Shown here: in pieces, positions 1-11,520 of the stretch | Layout: every line of letters begins with the position of its first letter | How positions within the stretch are numbered: position 1 is the stretch's first letter | Source of the DNA: Strigamia acuminata | Lineage: Eukaryota > Arthropoda > Chilopoda > Geophilomorpha > Linotaeniidae | Direction: 5' to 3' | Length of the DNA stretch: 64,000 bases | Assembly (NCBI GenBank): GCA_949358305.1 | Contig: OX442318.1 | Location: forward strand, 1,846,501-1,910,500 | Notes under the pieces: generated by a model | Seen by the model: the letters and a program-made list of their open reading frames with translations, nothing else | Told to the model about the DNA's origin: nothing | Databases searched by the model: none | Translations under genes and position numbers: made by a program

Positions 1-1476
1 TTATGGATAAAAGTAGTGACCAGGTAAACATGAGTCATGTGACCAGGTCGATTGGAGTGGGTGAGGGGGTGGAAGGTATAAAATAAGGTTAATTGTTGGA
101 AATAATAAGATGCGCGCAATGAAGCTGCGCATATATTTAGAGATGAATCATCGATGTTAGATGAAAAGAAAGATTGGGAAAAAATAAGAAAACTTAAATT
201 TGGGTCAGTCTAAGTTAGAAATGAATAAAAAAGAAGGGTGGGTAACCTGCCCGTGACATCTTGTTCTATTTTTAATTTGTTTGATTATTTTAATGATTGA
301 AATGATGTAAGTTTATTTCTTTTCTATAAAAAAATGTTTTTTAAAATCATAAAATATTGTTTTATGCTGGTTTTATTTCTAAATACATGTTTGTTCAGAT
401 TGTTGAGTTTATTTGTTTATTTGTTATTTGTTTGTTTTTAAGATTGTGGATTATAGATGATATGCACAAGTTGTTTTTCGTTTATTTCCTAGAATTGATC
501 AAATCATGAGTGATTATGGCATTCTAGCTCGTTTTCTTTTTGAATCAATTTCCAGTTGAGTGTTTTTCTTTTCTGTTTTTGTCTACAGGTGGCGGCACTA
601 CGCCTTCAAAGCTGAGCTGGAATTGGTATTTTCTAGCACAGTTTTTAGAAAATGGCGACAGACCGGATCATTCGTTTCCTTCCACTTCGCCAGTGTGATG
701 AATGGACGTGATTCGATAAATCGAATAACGATGACACGTTGAAGATGCGCCGACCCTCAGAAGCCAACCAATTTGTGAACATCTGTGTTAACAAATTGGC
801 CATTTTAAGTTCAAATTTGGCATTCACCTTAGCACCATCAGCAATTTTGAGATTTGTGTAGAAAATGTCTGACATAAACGGCCATTTTCGAGTCTACATC
901 ATTTCGGATTAAATCGGGCCAGTTTGAACAGTGCCGGATGAGTGAGTGAGTGATCTTAATTATATCGAATCAATTAATTAACTAGAATTTAATCTAAACT
1001 TTTCAGAGAAACTTGTTCGTGCTCCGCTGCTCGTTCAGTGACGAGGTCTCGACGTAGACAGATCGAGGTTCGTTGAAATGAAGGAAGATTTTTTTTTGGA
1101 TTTCTAACGACGAATGTGGAAATGATGAGAATTTGATTAAATGGTGCAAATAAGGTCTTAAGCAAATGACCATCAATGTTTTGATCGGATGGTATGGAGT
1201 TTTTTTTATGAACAAAAGAAAATTTAAATCTGAAAATTAAATTTAGCACCGCAATTTGAACTGCATGTGCTGCAAGTTTTGGCCGCCCAAATCAACTCGA
1301 TAAAACGAGGCAGTTTTTTAATGGTTTATCTTTGAGCTTTCGCTTCGGGACGTTTGAGGAGATTATTCGGTGTTTGTAGTTTTGTATCGAAGCGTTTAGT
1401 GATTTGTGTGAAAATCTTGTCTCGTGGCGACAAAGACTTTTGCTTGCAAACTAATCTTTGTTTTCTCTATTTGTAG
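1..1476. other. Gene-poor left flank
   Basis: AT-rich sequence with no recognised protein. At 581-590 a pyrimidine tract and cag acceptor precede an open plus-strand stretch to 742 (short peptide rich in aromatic and basic residues). This could be a terminal exon of a gene entering from the left, but no family is recognised and one exon cannot be judged. The rest shows only short chance frames. Confidence 0.3.
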
Positions 1477-1623
1477 TTGATGGTGTGAATTATCGAGCAT
1501 AATTCGGCGAAAAAAACCATTAGGAAATATTTGTGACGAGACACGAGATGGACACAATGAAATTTTATATTTTTGGTTGAGGAGTTGACGCTCAGGCTGG
1601 CAAATTTCAGCAATTCAGACGAG
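1477..1623 (+). ncRNA. Conserved spliced non-coding exon, copy 1
   Basis: A polypyrimidine tract ending in ttgtag precedes the block and gtaaat follows it, so it has the form of an internal exon on the plus strand. Related blocks at 52586-52741 and 63003-63151 keep the acceptor, the donor and the GCTGGCAAATTT-like core near the 3' edge. All three reading frames hold stops and the copies differ by indels not in threes, so coding is unlikely. It lies about 0.8 kb beyond the stop codon of channel copy 1 and points toward it. It may be an exon of a lncRNA or a UTR exon; inference only. Confidence 0.35.
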
Positions 1624-2142
1624 GTAAATTTTTTTAATTTTTTACTTTTTTACATTATCTGTTTTCTGTTATGATACAGTGGAAACAGAATTGGTGAAAA
1701 CCAGTTTTATTACGGAATTTATCTGTGCATTGTGTGAATGGAACACATTGAGGTGGTCATTCAAAACTGCCATTTTTGTCAGCAATTACAATTTTGGTTT
1801 TTCGTTTGTTACATTTGTTTAATGTACACAAAGCAAAGAAGATGATCTGAGTTGGGTATGCACCAGTTTTAGATTGATTTAAGTTGCTTGATATTAGCTG
1901 AACCACCTATAATTTTAATTAATTGGTGAAAATCGGTAAATATTTTGAAAAATTATTTTCAATCACCAAAAACGCGATGAATATGACTCAAAATCAAAGA
2001 AATACCGAATGTCTGCTATCGATATCGACTACAGAAACCTGGTACCTAATGCCTGACACCTGGCGTTTAGTCCATCCAGCAGCTTTAAAGCTTTGAATAG
2101 AATCCACATTTTGGATTGTTAGTGGCTGGCACACAACAAGAG

Positions 2143-2148
2143 TTTATT
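2143..2148 (-). terminator. Poly(A) signal of DEG/ENaC copy 1
   Basis: Minus-strand AATAAA about 280 bases beyond the stop codon of copy 1. The surrounding 3' region is conserved in copy 3, where the same hexamer lies at 41623-41628. Confidence 0.4.
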
Positions 2149-2424
2149 TTATAATTTAGTACATTTGTGATAAAATACATTACAGTTTTTGAAATTGAAA
2201 TCAACACTTAAGCTTGATATTACATTACGAATGCAGCTGGTGTTAAATGTGCCTTGATAAAGTTATTTGTTACTAATACTCGGCGACAGATGGTAACATG
2301 CATTAAATGGGGCTGGCGTATACTTTTATATCTATTCTACACTTTTATAAGACAAACAAAATAATAGAATTACTTGTATAGATAAAGATTGAATAGTTGA
2401 AGAGTGGTTTTGTTGACTTTTGAA

Positions 2425-5400
2425 TCAAATGAAATATTCAACAAGTGAAAATATTGAGAGACTGGTCAATATAGCAAAAATTGATCCGATTTGACAAAAT
2501 AATTTGACTAATGAAATTGCTTTCTGTTCTTCTATTACTTCTCGTATGTTGCTGTCAATACTGTATGTTATCAAACTGCCAGCCCCTTTTCTTAGTTGAA
2601 TAAATAGAGGTATGAATATTGTTTCTTCACAGCGTGCTGCACACTTGCAGTCTTTTTGCGGATCTGTCTTGAATTGAGTTGCCAAATATTGTTTGGTAGT
2701 TCTCTTAGCTGTTATGTGATCCTGGCAATAAGGTAACGAACTGTTTTCCATGAACGGTAATCTAATAGAATAACGTGAATAGCAATTTAAAATTTTGCTT
2801 TTGACGCTGTTGACGTGCAAATTAATACGTTAAATAAATAGAAACTCACTTGCATGTGAATGATTGCTGTTTAAGCATTGTTTTGAAACATTTCTGCTCA
2901 CATTGGGTAACAAGTTCATTTGCTTGACAAGCACTTTTGGGAGTATTTATTCGAATTAGCTGAAAATAATAAATTCAGCAAGTAACAATGTGTTTGTTGT
3001 ATGCAGAAATTCTACCGTTTGACGCGAAAGGTCGATTATATTGATGTTTTTAGGTTGTCTGTAAAAAATGTGTTTGGGATGAAATAATTGATTTTGCGGC
3101 ATAATGAAGTTCTACAATGAATACAATGAAAGAAACATCAGAAAGAAAGGAAATTGACACAATATCTCACTGGTAGATCTTGATCTTGATTGCACTTTGG
3201 GATAATACTTGAAGTTTTATCAATAAAACTTAACATGTTTTTCTTTGGACTATATGGCTCGTCGACTGTAAATATGTGAAAGTGATAGAGAAGATATTTG
3301 AGTTTTGGCAATTATTTGTACCTTTCTTTAATGCGGTGCATATTCCAAATGCCGTTGACAAATAAGATATGGTTACAAGTTTGAGATTTGCTTGGCCATA
3401 CTGGAAAAGAAATTATCTGTTAAAGTAATTTCTAAAACACTAATAGTAAGAAGTAAGGTTGAATGAGGATATTGAGTAATGGGAAGATGTTGAAACCACA
3501 CATTAAGATTATTTATATACACGGTGTCTAAAAAGAATTTACCCATCATTGTACAGTACCACTGCGGCAAGACGCGATACTTTCCAAAAGGTTATCGTTC
3601 TGATAACATTACTGCTGAAGAAATCCATAAAGGTACCGTATACCGGGCCATGGTCGTTTTTTCCAGTAGCAGCTCAACAAGTCATTCTTTGAACATTTGT
3701 TGGGTGGATTCTTTCATCCTCTGAACTACGTAACAATTTTTAACTATTTAAAATGTGCATACAGTACCTACATTTTTTTAGACACCCTGTATGTGTGCGA
3801 TTTAGAATTTTAGTTTTTTACTGTTTGCCAAATCCGCTTTTCAATTGTTTCATACACAAAATTTCCCTGAATATCTTTGGAGTCCATCCATAATTGGAGT
3901 GAATTGTTTTTGAATTGAGATTTAGGGTGAAGTAAATCAAAAAGTTGATAATGAGGGCAAGTTACACGAAGAGTTCTAGCTAACTTATTCATAGCAACAC
4001 CTATTTTCTTACTAACTGGACAACTCACAACAAGTGGATAATGGATAATGTCGTCTCTTAAGAGACTAACAGTTTTGACAAGTGGAAAATCAAAATAAGT
4101 CATAATTTGATTGTAAACATTATAAACTGATATGAGGACCAGAGTTAGGAAAAGTGAGTTTTTCAGTATCTGTTGGACAGGAGATTTTTTTCGTGGTTTT
4201 TGTTTTTTTTCAAAAATTGTTCGAATTTTGCGTTTCAACTTGGAATTTGCTTTTGTCATTTTTCTGAACTTGATAAAGGGCATTTTGCATCCATGTATAA
4301 ATAGTTCGATGAGCGTTAAACAAGACATTCCGAAGTAGAGTCCAATGTTGCCGCCAATGTCGCACAGTAAAGAGATTATGTCGTATGAAACACGTTCGTG
4401 CAATGTTCGGACATTGTTATTGACGACCATAACTTCGAGAGTAGTCTCAGAACTAGGCGCGTCTTCGTAGATTTGGTTTAGTTTTGTCACTTTGCATACA
4501 TTGAGACATTTGCAATATTTAATTAGATTAGCCGAATGAAGAAATCTTGAAAACATGATGAATTCCTTTCTTTGAGATGTGTCGTTGCATTCCGATAGGG
4601 ATTTTTCATTATAAAATGGTGAGCTAAAAATAAGTTGAGTTACCTGGGAGTAATTTTATAGAATGATGTGCTAAAACAGGTTTACTTGCAAGTCATGTGT
4701 TTCAGGAGACAAGGATGCAAGCAGCCATTTAATTCGTCGTCGCAAGGATTTCGTTTTGTGCTGATGAAGTAATACTGAAACATGAATTTAGTTTGTAAAT
4801 ATTAGGAAAATTAAAATAACGTATGGAGAATTTACAAATGATAATATTGTTTGTATTTAATTTCATTGTCATTAGTATTCATACGAGTGCAGTTGAGAAG
4901 ATGAGTTTTTTATGGTTTTATAGTCAGAGCATATGCTTTAAAAATGAGTTACTATTCGACATTTTATCATTTAACTGCAGTAAAATATAATCTTTTTACA
5001 GACAGTTAGAGATACAACATATGTTGGATTTTGTTTTTTATTAAATTGTGTGTTCAAACATAAGTTTATTTACTTACCACTTGCAGAGTAGTAATAGCGG
5101 TGTGAGTGACTGGTAGTTTTTGTCTCGAATACTTTCCGTGTTTAGTTTGTATTAAATAATCGTTTTTGAATTGCACTGCAAATGTATCTTCATATGTAAG
5201 ATGCGCTACTGGGGATGGATCTATTATCATCTTGAAATTTAAAAAAATAGAATAGTTTGAATTACACCAGAAAATTACATCTGCCATCACAAGCTTTGTT
5301 TCCTTTTAAAAAAATGTTATCACAAGTGAGAAGGTATCAGCAAAGTTTGCACCTTGCGCTAATACTTTCTGCTTGTATTTTTTGCAAAAATTTATGGTTT

Positions 5401-6249
5401 GTGTAAACAATTTGGAAAATCTGCAAACTTGTTCGATTAATATCAATATTTGCTGAGATTGCGAGAAATATTTTTAGAATCTTAGCTAAATTCAAGACTA
5501 ACCTCAAGATAAGGACAGTGTTCAGGATATTTTAGTTTGATGACCATCTTGTAATTAACATTACCAAATTGAAATTGCAATGCTGTAGAAAAACGAACTT
5601 TAAAATAATAATTGTGAGTGTATTTTTTTTTTGGTTTTTTAACTTACGGCTTGAAACTTGAGCAACCGGTCGTTCAAGAGTAACGAGAGTTTTAATTGTA
5701 AGATTACTGCGCGATTTTTCCTGCAAACATATTTGCTTATATGTTGGTAAGAAATGAGAAATATAAATTTACCATTGAAAAATGTGCGTCAGTTATGTAA
5801 GTCGGTATACGAAAGTATTTTAGTCTTTTTTCAATAGCATATTTATCAGCATGCAGTAGATCGTAAAATGCGAGACATTCGACTTTAGATATTTGTCTGC
5901 CGCCGTTTTCAGATTCTCGTATTATCGGTGGGAAAACGTAAACATTTGGAAAAGCGCCATGTCTGGTTTCAATTAAATGTGCATCAACCGTTGTTGGTTC
6001 GCTCGTGTAATACAAAATTCGTTCTTCGGTTTGGTAAACACAAGCTGCCAAATTCACAATGAGTAGTGTGATGAATAGAATAGACATCTTTTTTTTCTTT
6101 TTTGAAATTTTCTTCATAGATTTGATAAATGCTGGCATCACCGAATGCTGTGCCATCACATTGCCAACGAGGTGTCGCAATTTTCTTTGTCGACGTTGTT
6201 GGATTTGTCGCCGTTGGATTCGTCGTTGAATCGGTTTGAGTTCAACCAT
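2425..6249 (-). CDS. Two-unit (fused) DEG/ENaC channel protein, copy 1, intact
   Basis: Predicted cation channel subunit of the DEG/ENaC (pickpocket-like) family containing two complete units. Exons (minus strand): 5773-6249, 5648-5720, 5503-5582, 5078-5230, 4686-4774, 3822-4623, 3322-3400, 3171-3265, 3016-3111, 2850-2959, 2425-2761; all GT-AG, one frame, about 796 residues. Unit 1: basic N-terminus, TM1 near residues 55-73, FPNVYVFPP after TM1 (the family FPxV region), a Cys-rich segment (YCKCLNVC), TM2 with DIGGNIGLYFGMS (GxS filter at about 389-391). A Lys/Arg-rich linker (about 401-445) leads directly to unit 2: TM1 near 449-465, YPLVVSCP, FGICTA, DCKCAARC, TM2 with LTSLS (785-787) and a stop right after it, so no C-terminal tail. 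The start at 6249 is chosen because an M-x-E-x-K start is shared by all four copies. Each unit is near 400 residues, shorter than typical family members. The usual HG motif before TM1 is not seen in either unit. Function beyond channel family is inferred. Confidence 0.85.
3520..3789. mobile_element. Tc1/mariner-like MITE in intron 6 of copy 1
   Basis: Ends are inverted copies of CAGGGTGTCTAAAAA (left end has one mismatch) and both flanks show TA, the target duplication of Tc1/mariner elements. It is about 270 bp with no coding capacity. The same insertion is present at the same place in intron 6 of copy 3 (43030-45531, enlarged by nested elements), so it predates the duplication that made copies 1 and 3. 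Confidence 0.7.
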
Positions 6250-6553
6250 TGTGTGTATTTTTATCACCAAATTGTATAAATATCAAACTATAAATCAAAA
6301 TTCATAATAAATAAAACCAAAAGTTACACAACGGCGAAGAAAATCCATGACAAGTTATTTGAACTACTAAACGTAACGGTCTAATTTCAATAATTTAGAG
6401 CCGGTTCCAACTTTACTGTAGTCTATGGGTTTATTATCTTTAACGAATTGTGATGCTGAGTACAGTTAGCGAGCAAAGTATAAAACGTAACAATTTTGGA
6501 AAAAATTCTTTTAGAATTAGTAGAAAATTGAAAATAAAATTCAACACACATAC

Positions 6554-6640
6554 CTATTCAAAGATGCAGAGCACTGTGGCCAATGTTTGTTGTTAAATTA
6601 ACAGATCGAGATTACCAAGGCAACACTAATTGAAAATTGT
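6554..6640 (-). other. Probable 5' UTR exon of DEG/ENaC copy 1
   Basis: A minus-strand donor (AATAG followed by gtatgt) ends a block that is conserved upstream of copy 2 (donor at 34756, CACAG followed by gtaagt). Both share the core AGTGCTCTGC just before the donor. A possible acceptor lies between here and the start codon, near 6288. The upstream boundary is not defined. This would place transcription starts 300 bases or more upstream of the coding start. Confidence 0.35.
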
Positions 6641-6649
6641 GAAGGACCA

Positions 6650-7533
6650 CGTTATCTCTTCATATGTCATTGAACTTGTGACATGCTGAATAATTGGAGT
6701 TTGTCGTGTGTAATTATGAACAGAATATAATGAGTGCAATTTACTGGTTATTAGTTTACGACTTGTTTAAATCACTCACTAAACTCAGCTACAGCAACAT
6801 TTCTCTTAATTACATCGTTTCAATTACTTATTTTCTCTTTTGCGTGCTGAACTGGATGTGTGTTCCTAATTGCTTGTTGTCAATCAATTTACATAGAAAA
6901 ACTTCATTAAAGGTCAATTGCACCGAGTGGGTTTTATTTTTTTTCTGATAGAGCTTAATAAAAATATTTTTCATGTTGAAAAAAAATAACATTTGGATCT
7001 TTATCATTGTTTAATAACAATCGCAACATAGGGTGTTGACATGGGAGTATGACATTGTCAGTTCGCTAGTCCAGGTGACTTGGAACTAGTTCTGAGCTTA
7101 GGTTGTATTCATAATGGCTGACCTTCATTCATCTGCACATTCTCATGGCCAAATATATTAGCAATCCAATCAATCCATTGTTTTCTGATAAAAATGAAAG
7201 TCTATAAAAAGAATAGTTTTTCTCTTCAAGGCTGTTGCTTTTACACAATAAGCACTTTTAAACCATCGTACAAGTAAATCTCGATTGAAATTGTATTACG
7301 GGAATAATAAAAAAAGTATACAATCGCAATCTGTATTCATCTTATGTCGTATTATCGTCCGGCTGGTCTTGCAATAACTTTGCCTAACCTAAGGTAATAG
7401 ATTTTGCTACTAAAACTCACATACACGTAAAGAGCCATGTAAATATGACATAATGGTATTAGTATCACATGATCTGATCGTGGGATCATCTCATAATATA
7501 TCTGTAGGCATTTCACTAAGTATTAAAAATAAA
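6650..7533. other. Intergenic, part of the duplicated locus
   Basis: No gene recognised. The stretch 6660-6880 is clearly similar to 50670-50850 upstream of the relic near 51.4 kb, so it belongs to the duplicated channel locus and not to a separate gene. Short open frames here are not conserved. Confidence 0.4.
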
Positions 7534-7763
7534 TATTCCAAACTTTTTGAACACGATTTTCGTTATTCCAAACTTTTTGAACACGATTTTCGTTATTCCA
7601 AACTTTTTGAACACGATTTTCGTTATTCCAAACTTTTTGAACACGATTTTCGTTATTCCAAACTTTTTGAACACGATTTTCGTTATTCCAAACTTTTTGA
7701 ACACGATTTTCGTTATTCCAAACTTTTTGAACACGATTTTCGTTATTCCAAACTTTTTGAACT
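7534..7763. repeat. Perfect 30-bp minisatellite, about 7.7 units
   Basis: Head-to-tail copies of a 30-base unit containing TATTCCAAACTTTTTGAACA, without a visible mismatch between units. Since 30 is divisible by three, several frames stay open across the array, but these are repeat artefacts. The identity of units points to recent expansion, or to assembly of a longer array. Confidence 0.95.
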
Positions 7764-7905
7764 GTAAAGTTATTGCCTCTCTCGAAACTTGTTGAAACTA
7801 TTAAAATAACTTTTTGCTAGAGTAGCCACACGTCCAGTCAGTTCGCTAGTTTTTACAGGAATGTCTTTTATTTTACAAGATAAATGTACAAAGGTTTTAA
7901 ATCTC

Positions 7906-9618
7906 TTAATCTTTTAACTCGTTGGTCCCATTCCTCGTGTTGGCGCGCGTGTCCTTTTGGCGATCCTGTCGCCCTCTGGTGTTACTTCTCTGCATCGCGC
8001 CTTTACATTCTACACTCGACCATCCGACTACTCGGTCCTCCGACTCGTCTTGGCCTTCGTCCTCGCTCGCGTTGTCTGCATCGTCGGTGATCTCCCACCG
8101 CTTTATTTGGTCCGTTGGCGCCGTGACACGATATCGAGGCGGGTCCTCGAAGCTCTGGACTTCGTACACCGTGTCGGAGATCTTGCGCCCGATTCGCAAC
8201 GGCCCCCGATATAGTGCCGACAATTTACCCGCCGCCCCTTGCGTCGCGAGTGCTTTTTGCCGCACAACAACCACATCCCCCTCTTTAAACGTTTTATTTG
8301 GCCCCCGATGTCGATCAAACGCTTTCTTTTGACGCACCTGCGCCGCTGTGAGCGCGTCGTGCGCCTCGTCTCGCGTCCGCTCAAAGTCCGCTTCCTCTTC
8401 GTTGTTATCTTCAATCGCAACCGCCGCTAGTCTTGGTTCAATGACGGTTCGTGGTTGGAATCCGTAGAGAACTTCCATCGGTGTCTTTCCGGTGCTCTTA
8501 CTCGTTCTTGAGTTTAATGCGATCTTGATTTGGTTTAGATGCACCGCCCAGTCACTCCCATCTGCTTTCACCACGCAACTCGCCATCATCGGTACCAATG
8601 TTCTGTTTGTCCGCTCCACTTGCCCGTTGGCCCTGGGATTTTCGGTGGAGGTCAAAACATGTCCCACCCTTAATTCGGTGAACTCGTTATTCTTAAATCC
8701 GGTCTCCCTATCGGTGATGATTCGTGTGGGGACCCACATCCGCATACACAGTTCTCTCAATTTTCGGCATGTTTCTTTCGCGCTTGTTGATCTTGTCGCC
8801 CTCAAAAATGTCACCTTCGAGTAGTTGCACACTGCCACCAGTACATATTTATAACCGCCGCTCTTTGGGAATGGCCCTACGTGGTCCAGGTGAACCGTGT
8901 GCCATGGCACCTTCTTCCGAATTATCATGTTCAGTGCCCCTGGTCGGCGTCGCCCTGGTTCTTTGTAGATCAAACACTTGACGCAGGACCCAATGATGGC
9001 TTTCAAGAATTTCCGCGTTTTTGGGAACCAAAATCTTTTGAGAATCGCATCCATGGTCCCCTCTGTCGCTGGGTGTCGGTGCGATTCATGCACTTCTCTC
9101 GTTATTTGCCGCTGTATCCCTTTCGGCACGTAAATTCGTTTCCGTTTCTTTTCCCCCTTTCTTCTCAAAATATGGCACACGTGTTCATTCTTGAGTGTGA
9201 ACTGCCGTATTTTAATCTGCATTCGCTCGGTCAACCCCTCGTTATTATTTTGCAATAAAGCATTTCTAATTTCCCTGCACTCCATGTCGCTCATCTGAGC
9301 AGCCTCCAGCCAGTCCCCTCTCATCAATTTGATCTCGTTCACTCGAAATTGACTCATTACTTCGTTTTCCTCGGTTGCCGACTGTTGACGCGATTCAGCA
9401 TTTCTGCTGAGCGCGTCGACATGGCTCATTAGCAGTCCCGGCCGATGTACGGTTCTAAAATCGTACTCGGACAATTGCAGTACCCATCTGCCGATGCGGG
9501 GGATCAGTTCCTTCTTTTTCAACCCATACCTAACCGCCTCGCAGTCGGTGACGATAACAAACTCTGCCCCGTACACATACATTCGAAATTGCTGCACCGC
9601 CCACACCACCGCTAGCAA
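7906..9618 (-). pseudogene. pol: Gypsy RNase H C-terminal part and integrase
   Basis: About 570 residues. Near the start is the end of the RNase H domain (VTDCEAVRYGL, HVDALSR). Then the HHCC zinc-binding region of integrase (HESHRHPATEG and CVKC) and the catalytic core with the three acidic residues in LDHVGPF, IITDRETGF and ENPRANGQVERTN. A basic, chromodomain-free C-terminal stretch follows. The upstream RNase H piece (motif HTDAS, near 9730) sits in another frame, so the protein is separated from its reverse transcriptase by a break. No LTR follows. Confidence 0.85.
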
Positions 9619-9829
9619 TTCTAATTCTGTGGCGTGGTACTGTTGCTCACAGTCCGTCGCTGTTCTGCAATATTCCTTTCTCGTCCCCCTGCATCAATAT
9701 TGCCCCCAACCCCTCCTGCGACGCGTCCGTGTGTATTTCGCATGGGCGCGTGTTGTCAAACACCTTTAACACCGGTGCTGACACTAACTCACCAATTAAG
9801 TTTCTAAATGCCACTTCACACTCCTTTTT

Positions 9830-10288
9830 TCATATAAACGGCTCTTTCTTGCGTGTTAGGTTTGTCAATGGCTTGCACTTGGTTGCATAGCCCGCCACAA
9901 ACCTCCTAAAATATCCACACAATCCCAAGAAGCTTCTAACTCCTTTTAAATCCGCCGGCGTCGGAAAGTTTTTAATGGCGCTTGTTTTCTCCAACCCTGG
10001 CCATAACCCCTCCGTCAAACGTAACCCCAAAAAATTCACTTCACCGCACAAAAAATGACACTTGCTTAATTTTAATGTCAACTTTGCTTTTCGCATTTCA
10101 ATCAATAAAGTCTTCATTTTTAACAACAACTCATCAACGTTTTTAGCCCCCTGTAACAGATCGTCCATATAGCGTCTCATTATTTCTCTCGGAAGATGGC
10201 CAAACGTTATTTCCATCATGCGGTTAAAAACAAATGGCGCATTTACAAGCTCGAATGGCATTCGAGTAAACTGCCATTTGTTCGACAT
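9830..10288 (-). pseudogene. pol: Gypsy reverse transcriptase palm fragment
   Basis: About 150 residues with FTRMPFELVNAPFVFNRMM and the catalytic YMDDLL box, followed by KCHFLCGEVNFLG and GVRSFLGLCGYFRRF. These are the central and thumb parts of a Ty3/gypsy reverse transcriptase. Frame breaks separate it from the fingers domain (upstream, above 10330) and from RNase H (below 9830). Confidence 0.85.
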
Positions 10289-10329
10289 TGTTGAAAATGC
10301 CGTCTTTTCCTGTGCACCCTTAGTTAATT

Positions 10330-11520
10330 CTACCTGGTAATATCCCCAATCATGCGTGCCGTCAAAAATCTCCTCAATTCTCGGGCAAGGGAAATGTTCC
10401 TTGACCGTTGCCTCTTTTCACGTCGAAAATCAATGCAGATTCGCATTTCTCCGCTCTTTTTTCGCACCACAACTATCGGACTGTTAAAAGGGCTGTTCGA
10501 TTTCTTTATAAACCCTGCCCCCTCTAACTCACTAATCATTGCGTCGATCTCCCGTTGTTGCGCCGATGAGTACGGATACCGCCTCAGATTTACCGCCCTA
10601 TCCGTCATCAATTGAATGTCCATTTTTAAATTTTTGAATTTCCCTACTTCTAACAAATTTGTTGCGAAACAGACCCTAAACTCGTTAACCAGCCCGACTA
10701 CTCTCAATTTGTTTTCTTCTGACACCCTCTCGCCCACTTTAAGATTGTGTAATGAAATAACAGACTCACCCCTCGATTCCACTCGCTTCACTTCACTGCA
10801 TTGCAACGACGGTGCGTCGCCAATCGTTTCAACGTGCCCCAATTTCTTTCCTTTACGCACTTGAACCGCCGACACTCCCCGGTTCACTATTGGTATTCTC
10901 ATTCGTCCCTCTTCTACGTTCGTTACTCCCTCTAACACTTCAAGTCCATCAAAGTTCGAGAGCTCGTTGCACAAATAAACAGTCCCGTCGTCACCTTGCA
11001 CTTTCATTTCAATAAAACTTATCGAATGTGCTTCGATTATCGTCTCTTCACCCGTCACCAATGCCCTCGGCTTCGTTCGCACCTCCGGTTCGATGCGTCG
11101 AAGTCCTCCGTCGATCGTTGTCCTGTTGCAAAACGAAATTTTCCCGCTCTCTATCGTCATTTTCACGCTCTGGTGCTCCAAAAATGGCTGTCCTACCCAA
11201 ATGTCCATCGACATCACCTCGTCGTCAACAACGTAGAATGGTACCGCATCCACCGTCACGTCGTTCGCTTCCATGCGATATTTCGTGCGGCCCAGATAAA
11301 TTTGTTCATCCTGGTTGATCCCGTAGTTGAATCCACGAATTTTGTACGCGAATTTCGGCTCGTCGATTCCCGCCTGTCCCGCGAACGTCTTGCTGACCAA
11401 ACACAACTCACTCTGCGTGTTGATGCCTGCCGTGCACGAGCGTCCCGCGGCCGTCATTATGGTTGCGAATTTCGAGATCATGACTTCTCCCACTATCTTT
11501 TTGCAGGCGTGCGTCTTCAC
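10330..11520 (-). pseudogene. pol: Gypsy protease and reverse transcriptase fingers
   Basis: About 396 residues. The N-terminal third resembles a retropepsin (SELCLVSKTF, then DIWVGQPFLEH), but where a D-T/S-G triad is expected the sequence reads N-T-Q, so the catalytic aspartate appears lost. The C-terminal part has AMISELEGAGFIKKSNSPF and MRICIDFR of the reverse transcriptase fingers; after CIDFR the match decays, which marks a frame break near 10430. Confidence 0.75.

Noticed and set aside
7534-7763. Open frames on both strands across the 30-bp repeats
   Set aside because: The unit length is a multiple of three, so frames stay open by chance; no start context, no match to a known repeat protein.
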